Positions 24,231-36,300 of a stretch of DNA of 64,000 nt are shown here, piece by piece. The position numbers were made by a program, and so were the translations under genes. Position 1 is the first letter of the stretch. Every line of letters starts with the position of its first letter. The stretch is from Siphonodentalium dalli (lineage: Eukaryota > Mollusca > Scaphopoda > Gadilida > Siphonodentaliidae): the NCBI GenBank assembly GCA_032622095.1, contig CP136063.1, positions 93,783,980 through 93,847,979 on the forward strand, written 5' to 3'. Below the pieces are notes generated by a model. It searched no databases. It worked only from the letters and a program-made list of their open reading frames with translations, and was not told the DNA's origin.

Positions 24231-25597
24231 AGGAATATCATCTGCTTGTATAACAGTCCACTTCTACGAACGGAAATCACATATACGGGCAGAGGTTACA
24301 TGCTCAGGAATATCATCTGCATGTATAAGCAGTCCACTTATACAAACGGAAATCAAATATACGGATAGAAGTGACATGCTCAGGAATATCATCTGCATGT
24401 ATAACAGTCCACTTCTACGAACGGAAATCAAATATACGGATATAAGTTACATGCTCAGGAATATCATCTGCATGTATAAGCAGTCCACTTATACGAACAG
24501 ACATCACATATACGGGCAGAAGTTACATGCTCAGGAATATCATCTGCTTGTATAGCAGTCCACTTCTACGAACGGAAATCACATATACGGGCAGAAGTTA
24601 CATGCTCAGGAATATCATCTGCATGTATAAGCAGTCCACTTCTACGAACGGAAATCAAATATACGGGCAGAAGTTACATACTCAGGAATATCATCTGCAT
24701 GTATAAGCAGTCCACTTCTACGAACGGAAATCAAATATACGGATAGAAGTGACATGCTCAGGAATATCATCTGCATGTATAACAGTCAACTTCTACGAAC
24801 GGAAATCAAATATACGGATATAAGTTACATGCTCAGGAATATCATCTGCTTGTATAGCAGTCCACTTCTACGAACGGAAATCAAATATACGGGCAGAAGT
24901 TACATGCTCAGGAATATCATCTGCTTGTATAGCAGTCCACTTCTACGAACGGAAATCAAATAAACGGATAGAAGTTACATGCTCAGGAATATCATCTGCA
25001 TGTATAACAGTCCACTTCTACGAACGGAAATCAAATATACGGGCAGAAGTTACATACTCAGGAATATCATCTGCATGTATAGCAGTCCACGTCTACGAAC
25101 GGAAATCACATATACGGGCAGAAGTGACATGCTCAGGAATATCATCTGCTATATATATATATAGCTTGTATAGCAGTCCACTTCTACGAACGGAAATCAA
25201 ATATACGGATAGAAGTAACATGCTCAGGAATATCAGCTGCGTGTATAACAGTCCACTTATACGAACAGAAATAACATATACGGGCAGAAGTAACATGCTC
25301 AGGAATATCATCTGCATGTATAGCAGTCCACTTCTACGAACGGAAATCAAATATACGGATAGAAGTTACATCCTCAGGAATATCATCTGCATGTATAACA
25401 GTCCACTTCTACGAACGGAAATCAAATATACGGATAGAAGTGACATGCTCAGGAATATCATCTGCATGTATAACAGTCCACTTATACGAACGGAAATCAA
25501 ATATACGGATAGAAGTGACATGCTCAGGAATATCATCTGCATGTATAACAGTCCACTTCTACGAACGGGAATCGCATATACGGGCAGAAGTGACATG
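24231..25597 (-). repeat. Kelch-blade-derived minisatellite, 18 units of about 75 bp
   Basis: AGGAATATCATCTGC recurs at 24231, 24306, 24382, 24457, 24533, 24608, 24684, 24760, 24835, 24910, 24985, 25060, 25135, 25227, 25301, 25377, 25451 and 25527. The period is 75-76 bp, except one unit enlarged by an AT run near 25150. Minus-strand translation gives EHVTSIRIFDFRS, then a stop or Tyr, then KWTVIHADDIP. This aligns with RHVTSACRFDFHSCAWSDI + DDIP of KLHL-A and ATSVCRFDFLSGKWSDVGDI + PE of KLHL-B. Because 75 is divisible by three, long open frames appear on both strands; these are not genes. Many units carry an in-frame TAG where others have TAT. Confidence 0.9.
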
Positions 25598-25645
25598 GTC
25601 ACGATCTTTCAAGTTCCCCAAAGATCCACACAGCTAGATTAGTCA

Positions 25646-27393
25646 TCAATCTGAGTCTGAAGAATAATAGCCATCGAATCCATTATAATCATCATAAAGT
25701 TGCTGATCATAGACGTTTCCGGTGAGTAACTGTAACATTCGTTCTTCTTGTTCGTGTTGGTGTTGTTGAAATGATTCGCATGCGAGGGCTCTCTCAATTG
25801 CCGTCAGTTCAACTTTAACTTTGCGGGCGCAGTGCCGACAATCGATGTGACATTTCAATCGCTGAGATGGAACTTCTGTTACAACATTGTTGTCGCAGCC
25901 AGTTAAGCCGGCAGGAATATCATCTATATCAGACCATGCACATGAGTGGAAATCAAATCTGCATGCGGAAGTGACGTGTCTATCATAATCCCTGGGGTCG
26001 ATTCCCCCGAAAATATATAATGAATCCCCACAACTAGCGTGACAGAACTCTTTTCGTTGGGGTTTGGTTTCTGGCCTGGGAATCTTAAGTGCTTTTGAAT
26101 TATTCCCTCTCGAAGCTTCTTCTGTATAATCCCCATCAAGTCGAGCTGTTTTCATTTTTCCATTGTACTTGAACCACATCGCATCAAGAAATCCGGCACG
26201 AGATGCAGCTTCCCCAGTTTCGACATTATGCATACTTAGACGGGCCTTCTCTGATTTTCCATCCGCAGCTGCCGCTGCAATTTGGGCTATCACACAAATG
26301 TACTTTCCAACAACAGAGGAACACAGAGTGAGAGACCCTGTGCCATGCCATGTGCCAGCCGTCTTTATGAACAGAACTTGACCGTCAGATATCTCGTAAA
26401 TATTATATTGTACAACTTTTCTGAACCTGCCGCAGAAACCTTTAAAGAATGGACGAGGTAGCGCAACAATGATTAGTTTATCATGAGAGCAGTGCATTCC
26501 CTTAATTTGATCGGGCTTTAGATTTGATCTACCTATAAATGTAAGTTCTGAACTGGACCACTCATCTTTCTCCATATCAAATATATGTAACGAACTCAGC
26601 TTGTCATCTCCGTCAATCGCAAACAAATTCTTACCGTTGCAGGCAAGCTTTGGTATCGGCATTATTTTTGGAAGAGATGTGAAAAATGTCCATCTGGACT
26701 CAGAGGGTATGTATGCGTAAACAAGATTCCCTCCCTCGCGGCCTGCATTCAAAACGCTGGAAATATGTTTGCGGCCTACAAGTAAGATGACTTCTTTCGT
26801 GCCCGTCACTTCGCCCAGATCATATCGCATTATGATGTCACGGACATGGATCTCGCAAGCTTTATTTTCTTGAACAAAGGGGTGTTGATCTATTTTCTCC
26901 AGATAAGAGCGGGGAACCGCTTCCAAGTCCAGCTCACAAAAAAGATCACCAAAGCTTGATTCTCGATTTTCCTTACCATGTTCCACCCATCGGACAATGA
27001 ATTCAAAGAATTTCTCTCGAGGCACATGGTTCAATGTTGGGTCAGTGATTAATCCTCTGACCATGTCGGCAGTTACGCCAAATGCCACATCTTTCTCTAA
27101 GATCTCTTGCAGATGCTCATGCAAGAATCGTACGATTCGTAGTGCTCCGCATTCCTGACATTCAGCGCTATACTTGTCGCACATGATCCACAATTCAACA
27201 CAGTTTGTTGTAGTAATCTCGCATTCTGAAAGATATTCTACGCAGTGTTTCTTCAGAGAGTCAATCTGAAGATAGTCAGCGCAATCAAGCAGTTCTCGAG
27301 CAGCTTCAAATGAGAGCTTCACAGAACCCAAGTATAGAAACTCAATAGCTGTCTTCATCGCAGTGGGAGCCCCGTACTTTAGTTTAACCACAG
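25646..27393 (-). CDS. KLHL-A coding exon 3 (end of BTB, BACK, Kelch region, tail)
   Basis: The acceptor is TTTTGCAG|CTGTGG; the split codon with exon 2 gives Ala before VVKLKYGAP. The exon is a single open frame to a stop at 25646. It holds the BTB C-terminus, BACK, the Kelch region and a tail about 25 residues longer than that of KLHL-B. A short poly-Ala stretch sits in the middle of the Kelch part. The stop lies only about 10 bases from the remains of a second exon 3 in the same orientation. Confidence 0.92.
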
Positions 27394-30300
27394 CTGCAAA
27401 ACAATGAAGTAAAAACAATTAGAACTTTCTGTCACTTTTTATCAAAGCCACATATCTGTCTTTTGTGACACGGTGATCGTTATGTAACTCTATACTAGAT
27501 CATGCCATGAATCTCTACTCTGTCTAACGCCCGTAGAGATCATATTCCACCAGTACAAAACCTGGGAACTTTTTGAAGGTTTGACAGTGAACTTTATAAA
27601 GTCGAAATATATAATAACACGGGGAACATATTTCTTAGTTATTACCTGTTCCTTAATAACGTACTTTACTGTAGGTGAAGATCCAACCTCGAAACAACAT
27701 CCTTTTCTGCGACGTCTGCGAGTCAATATCGCAATAAGCATTGAATTAATTACCTAGGAAAAGTTCTATAATTGTAAGCGATGCAAAGCATAATCGCTCA
27801 CAAAGTCAATTAAATCGTAAAATTTCGAGTTGGGACTTTCACCTACAGTGAAGTACATTATTAAGGAACAGATAATAACTAAGAAATGTATTCCCATCGT
27901 TATTTTTTCGACTTTATAAGGTTTCCTATCAAAACTTCAAAAAGTTCCCTGGTTTTGTACTTGTAGAATATGATCTCTATACGGGCGTTAGCCAGAGTAG
28001 AGATTCATGACATGATCAGACTCGATACATGATAACAAATATGTAGCTACTTGATTCTCATGTATTCATTTATAGGGATTTAGCTTAACCCTTTCTATAC
28101 TAAATGGACTCTCCCAGTCAGTTAAAAAGAGTACATCAGAATGGTCTATTATTCATTTGAAGGTGACCTTCATATTGAGGTGACCTATATACGGTCGTTT
28201 GTTGAACTTATTATCTAATCATTTCCTATGGGATAACTAATCACCAATGCTGATTTAGTATAGTAAGGGTTATCTCTTCCCAATACGTTTCAGATAGTTA
28301 CCGGGTATAAAATAATAAATATGAGTCAAAAGCCAATGTCCGGAAATGCTTCTATCAATTAATATTGATTTTATAACGATATTTTCGTATATAATGCGAT
28401 AATCGATTAGGACAATTTGTCGTGACTATTTTAGAACAGACCGCCATGCAACGCGATCTGAGATAGAGACAGAGTTATCCCGCTTGCTACGCACCCGGCG
28501 TTTCCGCGAGCAATAAAATATCCCGAATTGATTGTATGTATTACATGTATACCAGAAAATTCAGAATAAAATTAATATTAATTGACAGAAGCTTTTACGG
28601 ACAAATGCCTTAGATTCGTATTTAATTGTTTATTTGATCTGAATATCATACAGAATAAATTATACCTAATAGCAATGTATACTCTTAGAACTGAATAGGA
28701 TATAGAAGATGTACAACTCGTCCCCATGCAGTTTATATCGGAATTTACAAAACGAGTTCAGTACATTAGGTCTGGACCGAGCCTTTAGCAAGGGCCATAC
28801 CTAACTTACTGGACTCGTTTTGTAAATTCCGCTATAAACTGGGCACGAATTTTAGATTATATTTATTACATGATCCAAAACATGGTCAAAACATACTTAA
28901 ATCAACAAATTGGACGCGAAATTAATATCGGCTTCTATAAGGCATGCGATGGCGTTTCGATTATTTATGTGTAGTTCGTCAGCGTAAAGAAATTAAATTT
29001 AAAATAGACCCATATACATAAAGACGCTTTGGCCTATTTATTGGCGTATATTTAATGACATAACTTTTCAAACTCTTCATTCATCATAGTTTGTTGGAAA
29101 AATGTTGGAAGCCATAGTAGTTTGAGAGAGTATGGAATGTAAACAGACGACAAACCGGAAGTCAAAGGTCACCTGGCACTATTTCCTGTTATTAAACGAA
29201 CGTTTAATATCACAATTTATAGAATGGGTTTATTGAATGGAATAAGGCTAGTATCATGTAATAAAATACGTTACGCGTGAGTTAATAGTGTCTGTAATAT
29301 GTTTAAACTATATTTAAAAACACAGGAAGATAAATCCTATATTAATCTGGAAAACTTTCTCCGAGGATATAAAGCTCGTATAGGCTAGGGGCTGAATAGA
29401 TATGCCAGACATCTGATATATTATATCCCAACGTGACGAGTTCAAGATATTTTATGGCACATGAAAAAAAAACAAGAGCTTTATACCTTTTTATACGCCC
29501 TTTTGAAAAAAAGGCCGTATTATAGTATTGGTCTGTCCGTCCGGGCGTCCGGGCGTCCGTTAACCTGTTGTCCGGATGATAACTTTAGTTAGAGTGAACC
29601 AAAATTAGTAAAATTTGGTATGTGGGTTTATTAGCCGAAAAGTAAGTTCAAGTTCGAATTTGGGTTCCGCCCGCCAAATTTCGCTGGAGTTATGCCCCTT
29701 ATTTAACGTTTTTTTACTTAGAAAATCCTTGAAATTTGTTGTCCGGATGATAACTTTAGTATAGTTTATCGGAATGAATCAAAATTTGGTATATTTCTTT
29801 CTCCCACCAAAACACAGGTCAAGTTCGAACTTGGGTTCTGTCCGACCATTTTTGGCAGAGTTATGCCCCTTTTTCGACTCAGAAAATTCAGTTTTTCTTA
29901 TGTTTTTTGGTTTCCGGATGATAACTCGATTTTGGAATTTTTATACGCAAAACCCGTTATTTTGTGGATTACATATATCGAAATACAGCTCAAGTCCGAA
30001 TTTAGTTTTAATCCGATAATTTTTGCGAGAGTTATGGCCCCTTTTTTGACGTAATTTGACTTAGAAAATCCCTGAAATTTGTTGTCCGGATGATAACTTT
30101 AGTTAGAGTGAACCGATTTTAATCAAATTTGGTGTGTGGGTTTATTAGCAGAAAAGACAGCTCAAGTTTGAATTTGGGTTCCGTCTGCCAATTTTCACCG
30201 GAGTTATGCCCCTTATTTGACGTAATTTGACTTAGAAAATCCCTGAAATTTGTTGTCCGCATGATAACTTTACTAGAGCTTATCGGATTCAATGATAATT

Positions 30301-33300
30301 TGGTATATTACTTTCTCCCACCAAAACACAGGTCAAGTTCAAATTTGAGTTCCGTCCGCCAATTTTTACCAGAGTTATGCCCCTTTTTGATCAGTTTCCG
30401 CCGACCCAAGAGAGGGCGTATATTGCACGCCCAGCGTAGCTCTTGTTAACAAATAAAAATCCTCAAAAGCAGCTGCAAAATGCATACATTTACAGCGTTG
30501 GCGCAACGAAACTGGATAAGAATTTAACTTTAATGAACAAAGCAATCATTTTTGCATTGTCTGGTGCTTGTGTCATGCACGGTTTTTCGAAATAGTATTA
30601 ATCCGTCTGAATCAATATGTAAGGATGCGGCGCGGACATTTTGTTTAGCGAGATGCCAAGTTATATGTAGCAGGCGCCAATTCACAACTATACATGTATA
30701 TAGGGAGATATAAGGAAATATGTAATGTTTTTTTTTTACTGATATATAATACGGGTTTCATATGATATATTTGAATGAAATAATATAGTTTGGTACTGTG
30801 CTTACCTGTTGCATCATTTCTCAGTATATGACGAGGGTGACTTCCATTCCTTATTCCGTATTCGTTGTTCAAATTTCAGAAGACAAAGGCCAAGTTTGAA
30901 TTTGGTCACGGTCTGATGAGTTAAATAAAATCTATCCTTACTTTAAAAAAAGCCACTTTTTCTGGGGTTAAATGACGCGTGGTCGGCGACCTTTTATTTC
31001 ACCTAAATCGGTCAATGGACCGAGAAATGACATGGGTGCCCTATTTGAACTCATCTGGACGGAGGCCATTTTGGTTCGGGGTGGGTGTGATGGGTGAATA
31101 TTTTGAATCTCTTGGGAGCCACCATAGAACACCCTTTGTTTGACCTAAATCGTGGTGCCCCATTTGAATCCCTCTGACGGCGGCCATTTTGGATCGGGAT
31201 GGGGTGTTGGGGTGTGTGGAAAGGGTGCATGGGGGCCACCCTAAAACAGCCTTTGTTTTACCTAAATATATATTTGTTTTCGAATAAGGAACAAGGAATG
31301 GAAGTCACCTTCGTTATGATATGCCCTTATTATATAGTGACTGGAGAACGATGTATGCATCACCAAGTTGGACACTCATGAAATACTGGCATACCATGTT
31401 TTGAAATTCTGATGTAAATTAAAGTTAACACGACTGTGTAGAAATGTCGCCATAAGACCCACCTGTTTCTTTTTCCTTGAAGCTACAGTTATACAATGAA
31501 CGGAAGTAAGGGCACATGACCAAAACAGACCAATGGGCTGCCAGTTCCTGAAATGAGAGTAGGATCAAATCTTAAAGCCTCGCGTGGCAAGTGTACACTA
31601 TTTTATTCATGGTTGACAAACATACCTTTTCCTCATACGCAATTAGACGGTTGCACCCCTGGTCAAGTGGTCCTGCAGAAATGCTATGAAGTTGGTGGGT
31701 CCTGCTGTGATGCGGTTAGTACAAAGCGATGCTGGTGACCGCGTGATAATCTCACATCGAGAGTTTAGACGTAATTTGAGTAATTTAAAATGGCGTATTG
31801 TTGATTCAAGTGGTGAAATCGTCTGCTGGAATGCTTCTGCAATCACACTAACGTTTTTTGGGGGCTTAAATAGAAATTAAATAGGTCATTTTAATCCAAT
31901 TTGTGACATTCCTGTTATTTCGCCATTTATATCCAAATAATAGCAATAATGTATAAACATGACATGTAGAGAGGTACAAACAAGCATACTGAAGGCTTTA
32001 GGCAGTGACAAGTATTTGGACATTTCATACGGCACAAGCAGGTGACAAATAAATTGATGGATCCAAAGCGATGTTGTTGAGGATCCGCTATGAAGCTGTT
32101 AAATATACAAACCGATGTTGGTGGGCGTACAACATGATGTTGTTTGTGAAACAACATTCCATTGTTTCGGTCGCTATTTAGGTTAGTTATGGCCATCGCA
32201 CGGTCGTGTGACAAATATTCAAGAACGAATGAACACCTCTACTCATCGAATGTCCTTCTTCGCGCTCAAGTGTGTTGGTCGCATAAACAGAAGAATTATC
32301 GTTTTCCAGCTTTTTCTGGAAATGGTATCCCTAAATGTATTTTTATATATGTGTAGGCATATTGCACAGGTCCCTAGAACAATAATTGACCCCATCCAAT
32401 AGTACTTGATCATATTAGTACTATTGGGGTGGGTAAATTTTTGTTCTGTGAACTGTGTCATATATGCGCCTACTATAGGACGTATAATTCCGCCATATTA
32501 AGGCGGATATGCATGTATATACACAGTATTGTGATGTATAAGTACAGCTGATATATGCCGTGCCATTAGGCGTAAGTACGTGGTACTACATTGTGTTATT
32601 ACGCCGTACAAAATGGCGTAATTACGCCATATTACGGCGAATATATGTCGTACTGAGACGTAATTACGCCGTATTACAGATAATATACACCACATTATAG
32701 GGCGTATGTACGTCGTGCTCGACTTAATTGCGGCGTATATGTGTCGTATTAGTAGGGCGAAAGTACGCCGCACCATGGTGTAATTACGCCATGCTAGCGC
32801 TATAGGTGTTTAATTCATTCAGAAATGAAACTCGGTAAAATATTTTGGTCTTCAAAATACAACGATGTAGAATTAAAATAGAATGTGACTACAGTGAATG
32901 GCATTAGAATATCAACACAATTCTTCTAATACCACTTTTATATAATGAATGGGTACCCGTGTTAAATCATGTGGTCAAGATTAAACGATAGAAAAACCGA
33001 AAACCACACACCGATTGTGCCAAAATAAACGGTGCGGTATGGTAGCCCACCTCAATTTACATTTAGTAAAACCGAAAACCGAATCCCTCCAGCCAGTGCG
33101 GTTGGCCCAGAAGGTGGCAAAACGCGGATATCCAATGCCGTTTCGGTATTTATGGACCAATTTTGACAAAATAAACGGCGCAGTAGGGTGGCCCACACCA
33201 AATTATACTATAAAACAAAGGTGGCAAAAAGGGCACCGGCCCATTGCCGTTTCGACATGTGTGGATCGATTGGGCCAAAATAAACGGTGAGGTATGGTAG

Positions 33301-36300
33301 CCCACCTCAAATTATGTTTGGAAAACCGAAACCACACCATTCTAGCCCGTGTGGTTGCCACAGGAGGTGGCGAAACGGATACCCAATGCCGTTTCGGTAT
33401 TTATTGACCAATTTTGACAAAATAAACGGCGCAGTAGGTGGCCCACCCAAAATTATACTATAAAAACCGAAAACCGCACCCATCTAGCCCGTGCATGTGG
33501 TTGCCACAGGAGGTGGCAAAAAGGGTACCCATTGACGTTTCGACATTTATGGAACGATTGTGACAAAATAAACGGTGCGGCATGGTAGCCCACCTAAAGT
33601 TATGTTACAAAGAACAAAAACCACTCCCCGCTAGCCCGTGCGGTTGACACAGGAGGTGACAAACTGGACACCCATTGCCGTTTCGATATTTATGTGGACC
33701 GATTTTGACAAAATAAATGATAGTGTGGCCCACCCCGAGTTATACTATAAAAACCGAAAACCACACCATCTGTCCCGTTTGGTTGCCACACGAAGTGGCA
33801 AAAATGACACCCATCATTGCCGTTAACGAAATTTCGGTATATATAGACAGATTTTGACCAAATAAACCGTGCGACAGTGTGGTCCATTCCAAGTTATACT
33901 ATAAAAACCGCACCCTTCTATCCCGTGTGGTTGCCACATGAGGTGACACCCATTGTCGTTTCAGTATTTAGGGCAAACGCACGGGCTAGAAGGTTGCGGT
34001 TTTCGGTTTTTCTAACATAATGTTGGATGGGCCACGCTACCACACCGATTATTTGGGCTCAATCGGTCCATAAACACAGAAACGGCGTTGGATGCCCTTT
34101 TTGCGACCTCCGGTGGCAACCACACGCGCTAAAGAGGTGCGGTTTTCAGTTTTTCTAGTATAGTTTGGGTGGGCCACCCCACTACACCATTTATTTTGTC
34201 AAAATCGGCCAACAAATACCGAAACGACAATGGGTCTCCTGTTTGCCACCCACTGTAGCAACCGCGCGGTCTAGAGGGTGCGGTTTTCGGTTTTTCTAAC
34301 ATAACTTGAGGTGAGCCACCCTATCGCAGCGTTAATTTGGTAAAGTTTGCATGCTTCCGAATAAGAAATAAGTAACTGAGAATAAGTAACCAATGTCACG
34401 GTATAGTCCAATTTGTGATATTAGGGTCATTGTTCTCGATTCTAAAGATGTTTCTGCCTTCACGGTGTACTGTATTTTCTCTCCTTGTGGTGTTTAAAAT
34501 CGATTTGTTCATGGTTTGGGTTCAGTAATATGGAAGAAAAATATTTCAACAACATCAGAGTGGATCCTCACCAACATCAGTGTGGATTCTCACCGGCATC
34601 ACATTGGTCCCACACCAACATCAGTGTGGACCCTAAAATACCAAATCGGGCTTGTCTCAAGCGTACGCTGTATATCTTTTGAATGAATGTGTATCTTTGT
34701 TATTAAAATCATCATTCCCGTCATATGGGATGATTTCAGCCGTGTAACGCGACAAAACGTGGGTATTTGGGCATAACAATAACTATGTTAATACTCGCCA
34801 AAGAACGCCATTCTTAAGTCGTCCGCGGAGTTGCAGAATGTATGTATGTCGGAGGTTTTAGTACATTCGTGTGTGATCATCAGAATGCTTAGATCGTGTT
34901 GTAATTGCTTAGTTTCGATGTAAACACGAGGCGGAACGCGCGCGCGGTCACCATAATTGCAGCATCGCTTTGTACTAACCGCAAAATAGCAAAACAGCAG
35001 GACCCACCAACATCATAGCATTTCTGCAAGACCACTTGACCAGGGGTGGGTTGACCTGTTTATATACCATAATGTTTGGCGTGGCACGACCAACGCACAG
35101 ATACTATAATGGTACGCACATGTTCACACGCTGACACTACTCTATTGTTTATTGGTCATAGCTGATACTAGAAGAACCATGATGAATGATACATCCATGT
35201 TGGTTTCTGTTCTGTTCCAACCACGACATGCTAGTACAAGAAGCCACAATCATTCCACGCATATTTATGCCTGCACAGTAGTGATCGGTCATTCAATAAG
35301 CACAAGATTTGGTTATTCTTTTCGCTACATATGCACGGTTCGTGCAGCTAGACATTTGGCACAAAACTTCTGAACGGTTTGACTAGTACGTGTCGGCGGC
35401 ATGGTCCGGTGACTTCGTTGGCAATGACAACATAAGTTACACGTACGTGTGTCAGATCCTGGCTTTTGCTGAGCTGATAACAATATATTATGAATACTGC
35501 GCGGGTTTGAATTATTATCTATAAACTTTGAATCACACAAGAAGATTCCATATATCATATTTATAGATATAACGGAGATGACTATGGGGCGCAATCCCTG
35601 CAAATATTCGTTTTCGGAGATATCTCCTTGGATCCAAGCAGATATCTGCTCGCATTATGGAGATATCTCATCGGTTTCAAGGAGATATCTGCTTGGAATA
35701 TGGAGATATCTCCTCGGAAATATTTTCAAGGAGATATCTCCTTGAAACCGAGGAGATATCTCCATAATGCGAGCAGATATCTGCTTGGATCCAAGGAGAT
35801 ATCTCCTTGAATCAGAGCAGATATCTGCTTGGATTGTGGAGATATCTCCTCTGTTTCAAGGAGATATCTCGTTGGAAATATTTCAAGCAGATATCTCGTA
35901 GTTGCGAGGAGATATCTCCTAGGATCCAAGGAGATATCTCCATAATCCAAGCAGATATCTCCTTGGATCCAAGGAGATATCTCCATAATGGACCATATTC
36001 CAAGCAGATATCTGCTAGGAATTGCAATTCCAAGGAGATATCTCCGCGAAACCGAGGAGATATCTCCGAATTACGAGGGGATATCTCCGAAAACGAATAT
36101 TTGCAGGGATGGCGCCCCATAGATGACTAAATATAAGTTATGCGGAAATCAGCGACAGATACCACTCCCCATTCCACCCCTGACAGCGTCACTTTTTTTT
36201 TAACCTGCACTACATTCTTGTTCGTGAAAGATTGCACTTGTAGATTTGGAGCCCTCTACATTGTTCCCCGGTAATGTCTACAGCGGACAGGCAGACTGAC

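Larger units (their letters stand above)
23730..25637 (-). pseudogene. Remnant of a third KLHL exon 3, with tandem expansion and MITE insertion
   Basis: Read on the minus strand, 25637-25598 matches the region just before the last Kelch blade of KLHL-B (around LYIFGGNLKECER). Then come 18 copies of the blade itself (24231-25597). After a TTAA-bounded insertion (23933-24224), the Cys knuckle reappears as FNCHNDCPQCAKEN (about 23935-23894), and finally a tail YYDSDHYYDYYYSD followed by a stop (about 23780-23735), like the acidic Tyr-rich tails of both intact genes. Stops and frame changes separate the parts. About 55 bases between blade and knuckle are missing at the insertion. It is a dead partial tandem duplicate lying 3' of KLHL-A in the same orientation. 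An AATAAA follows at 23708-23703. Confidence 0.78.

Noticed and set aside
24231-25597. Regular 75-bp direct repeats that could be mistaken for a CRISPR array or a repeat-protein gene
   Set aside because: There are no unique spacers, the setting is eukaryotic, and the open frames on both strands follow from a period divisible by three. The unit aligns to a Kelch blade on the minus strand with stops in many copies.
25124-25642. 172-codon plus-strand frame (LRNIICMYNSPLLRTEIKYT repeats)
   Set aside because: It is the antisense reading of the blade-derived minisatellite.
35628-36130. Frames with repeated EISPRNRGDIS / RYLLGSKEIS
   Set aside because: Translation of the AGATATCT palindrome array on both strands.
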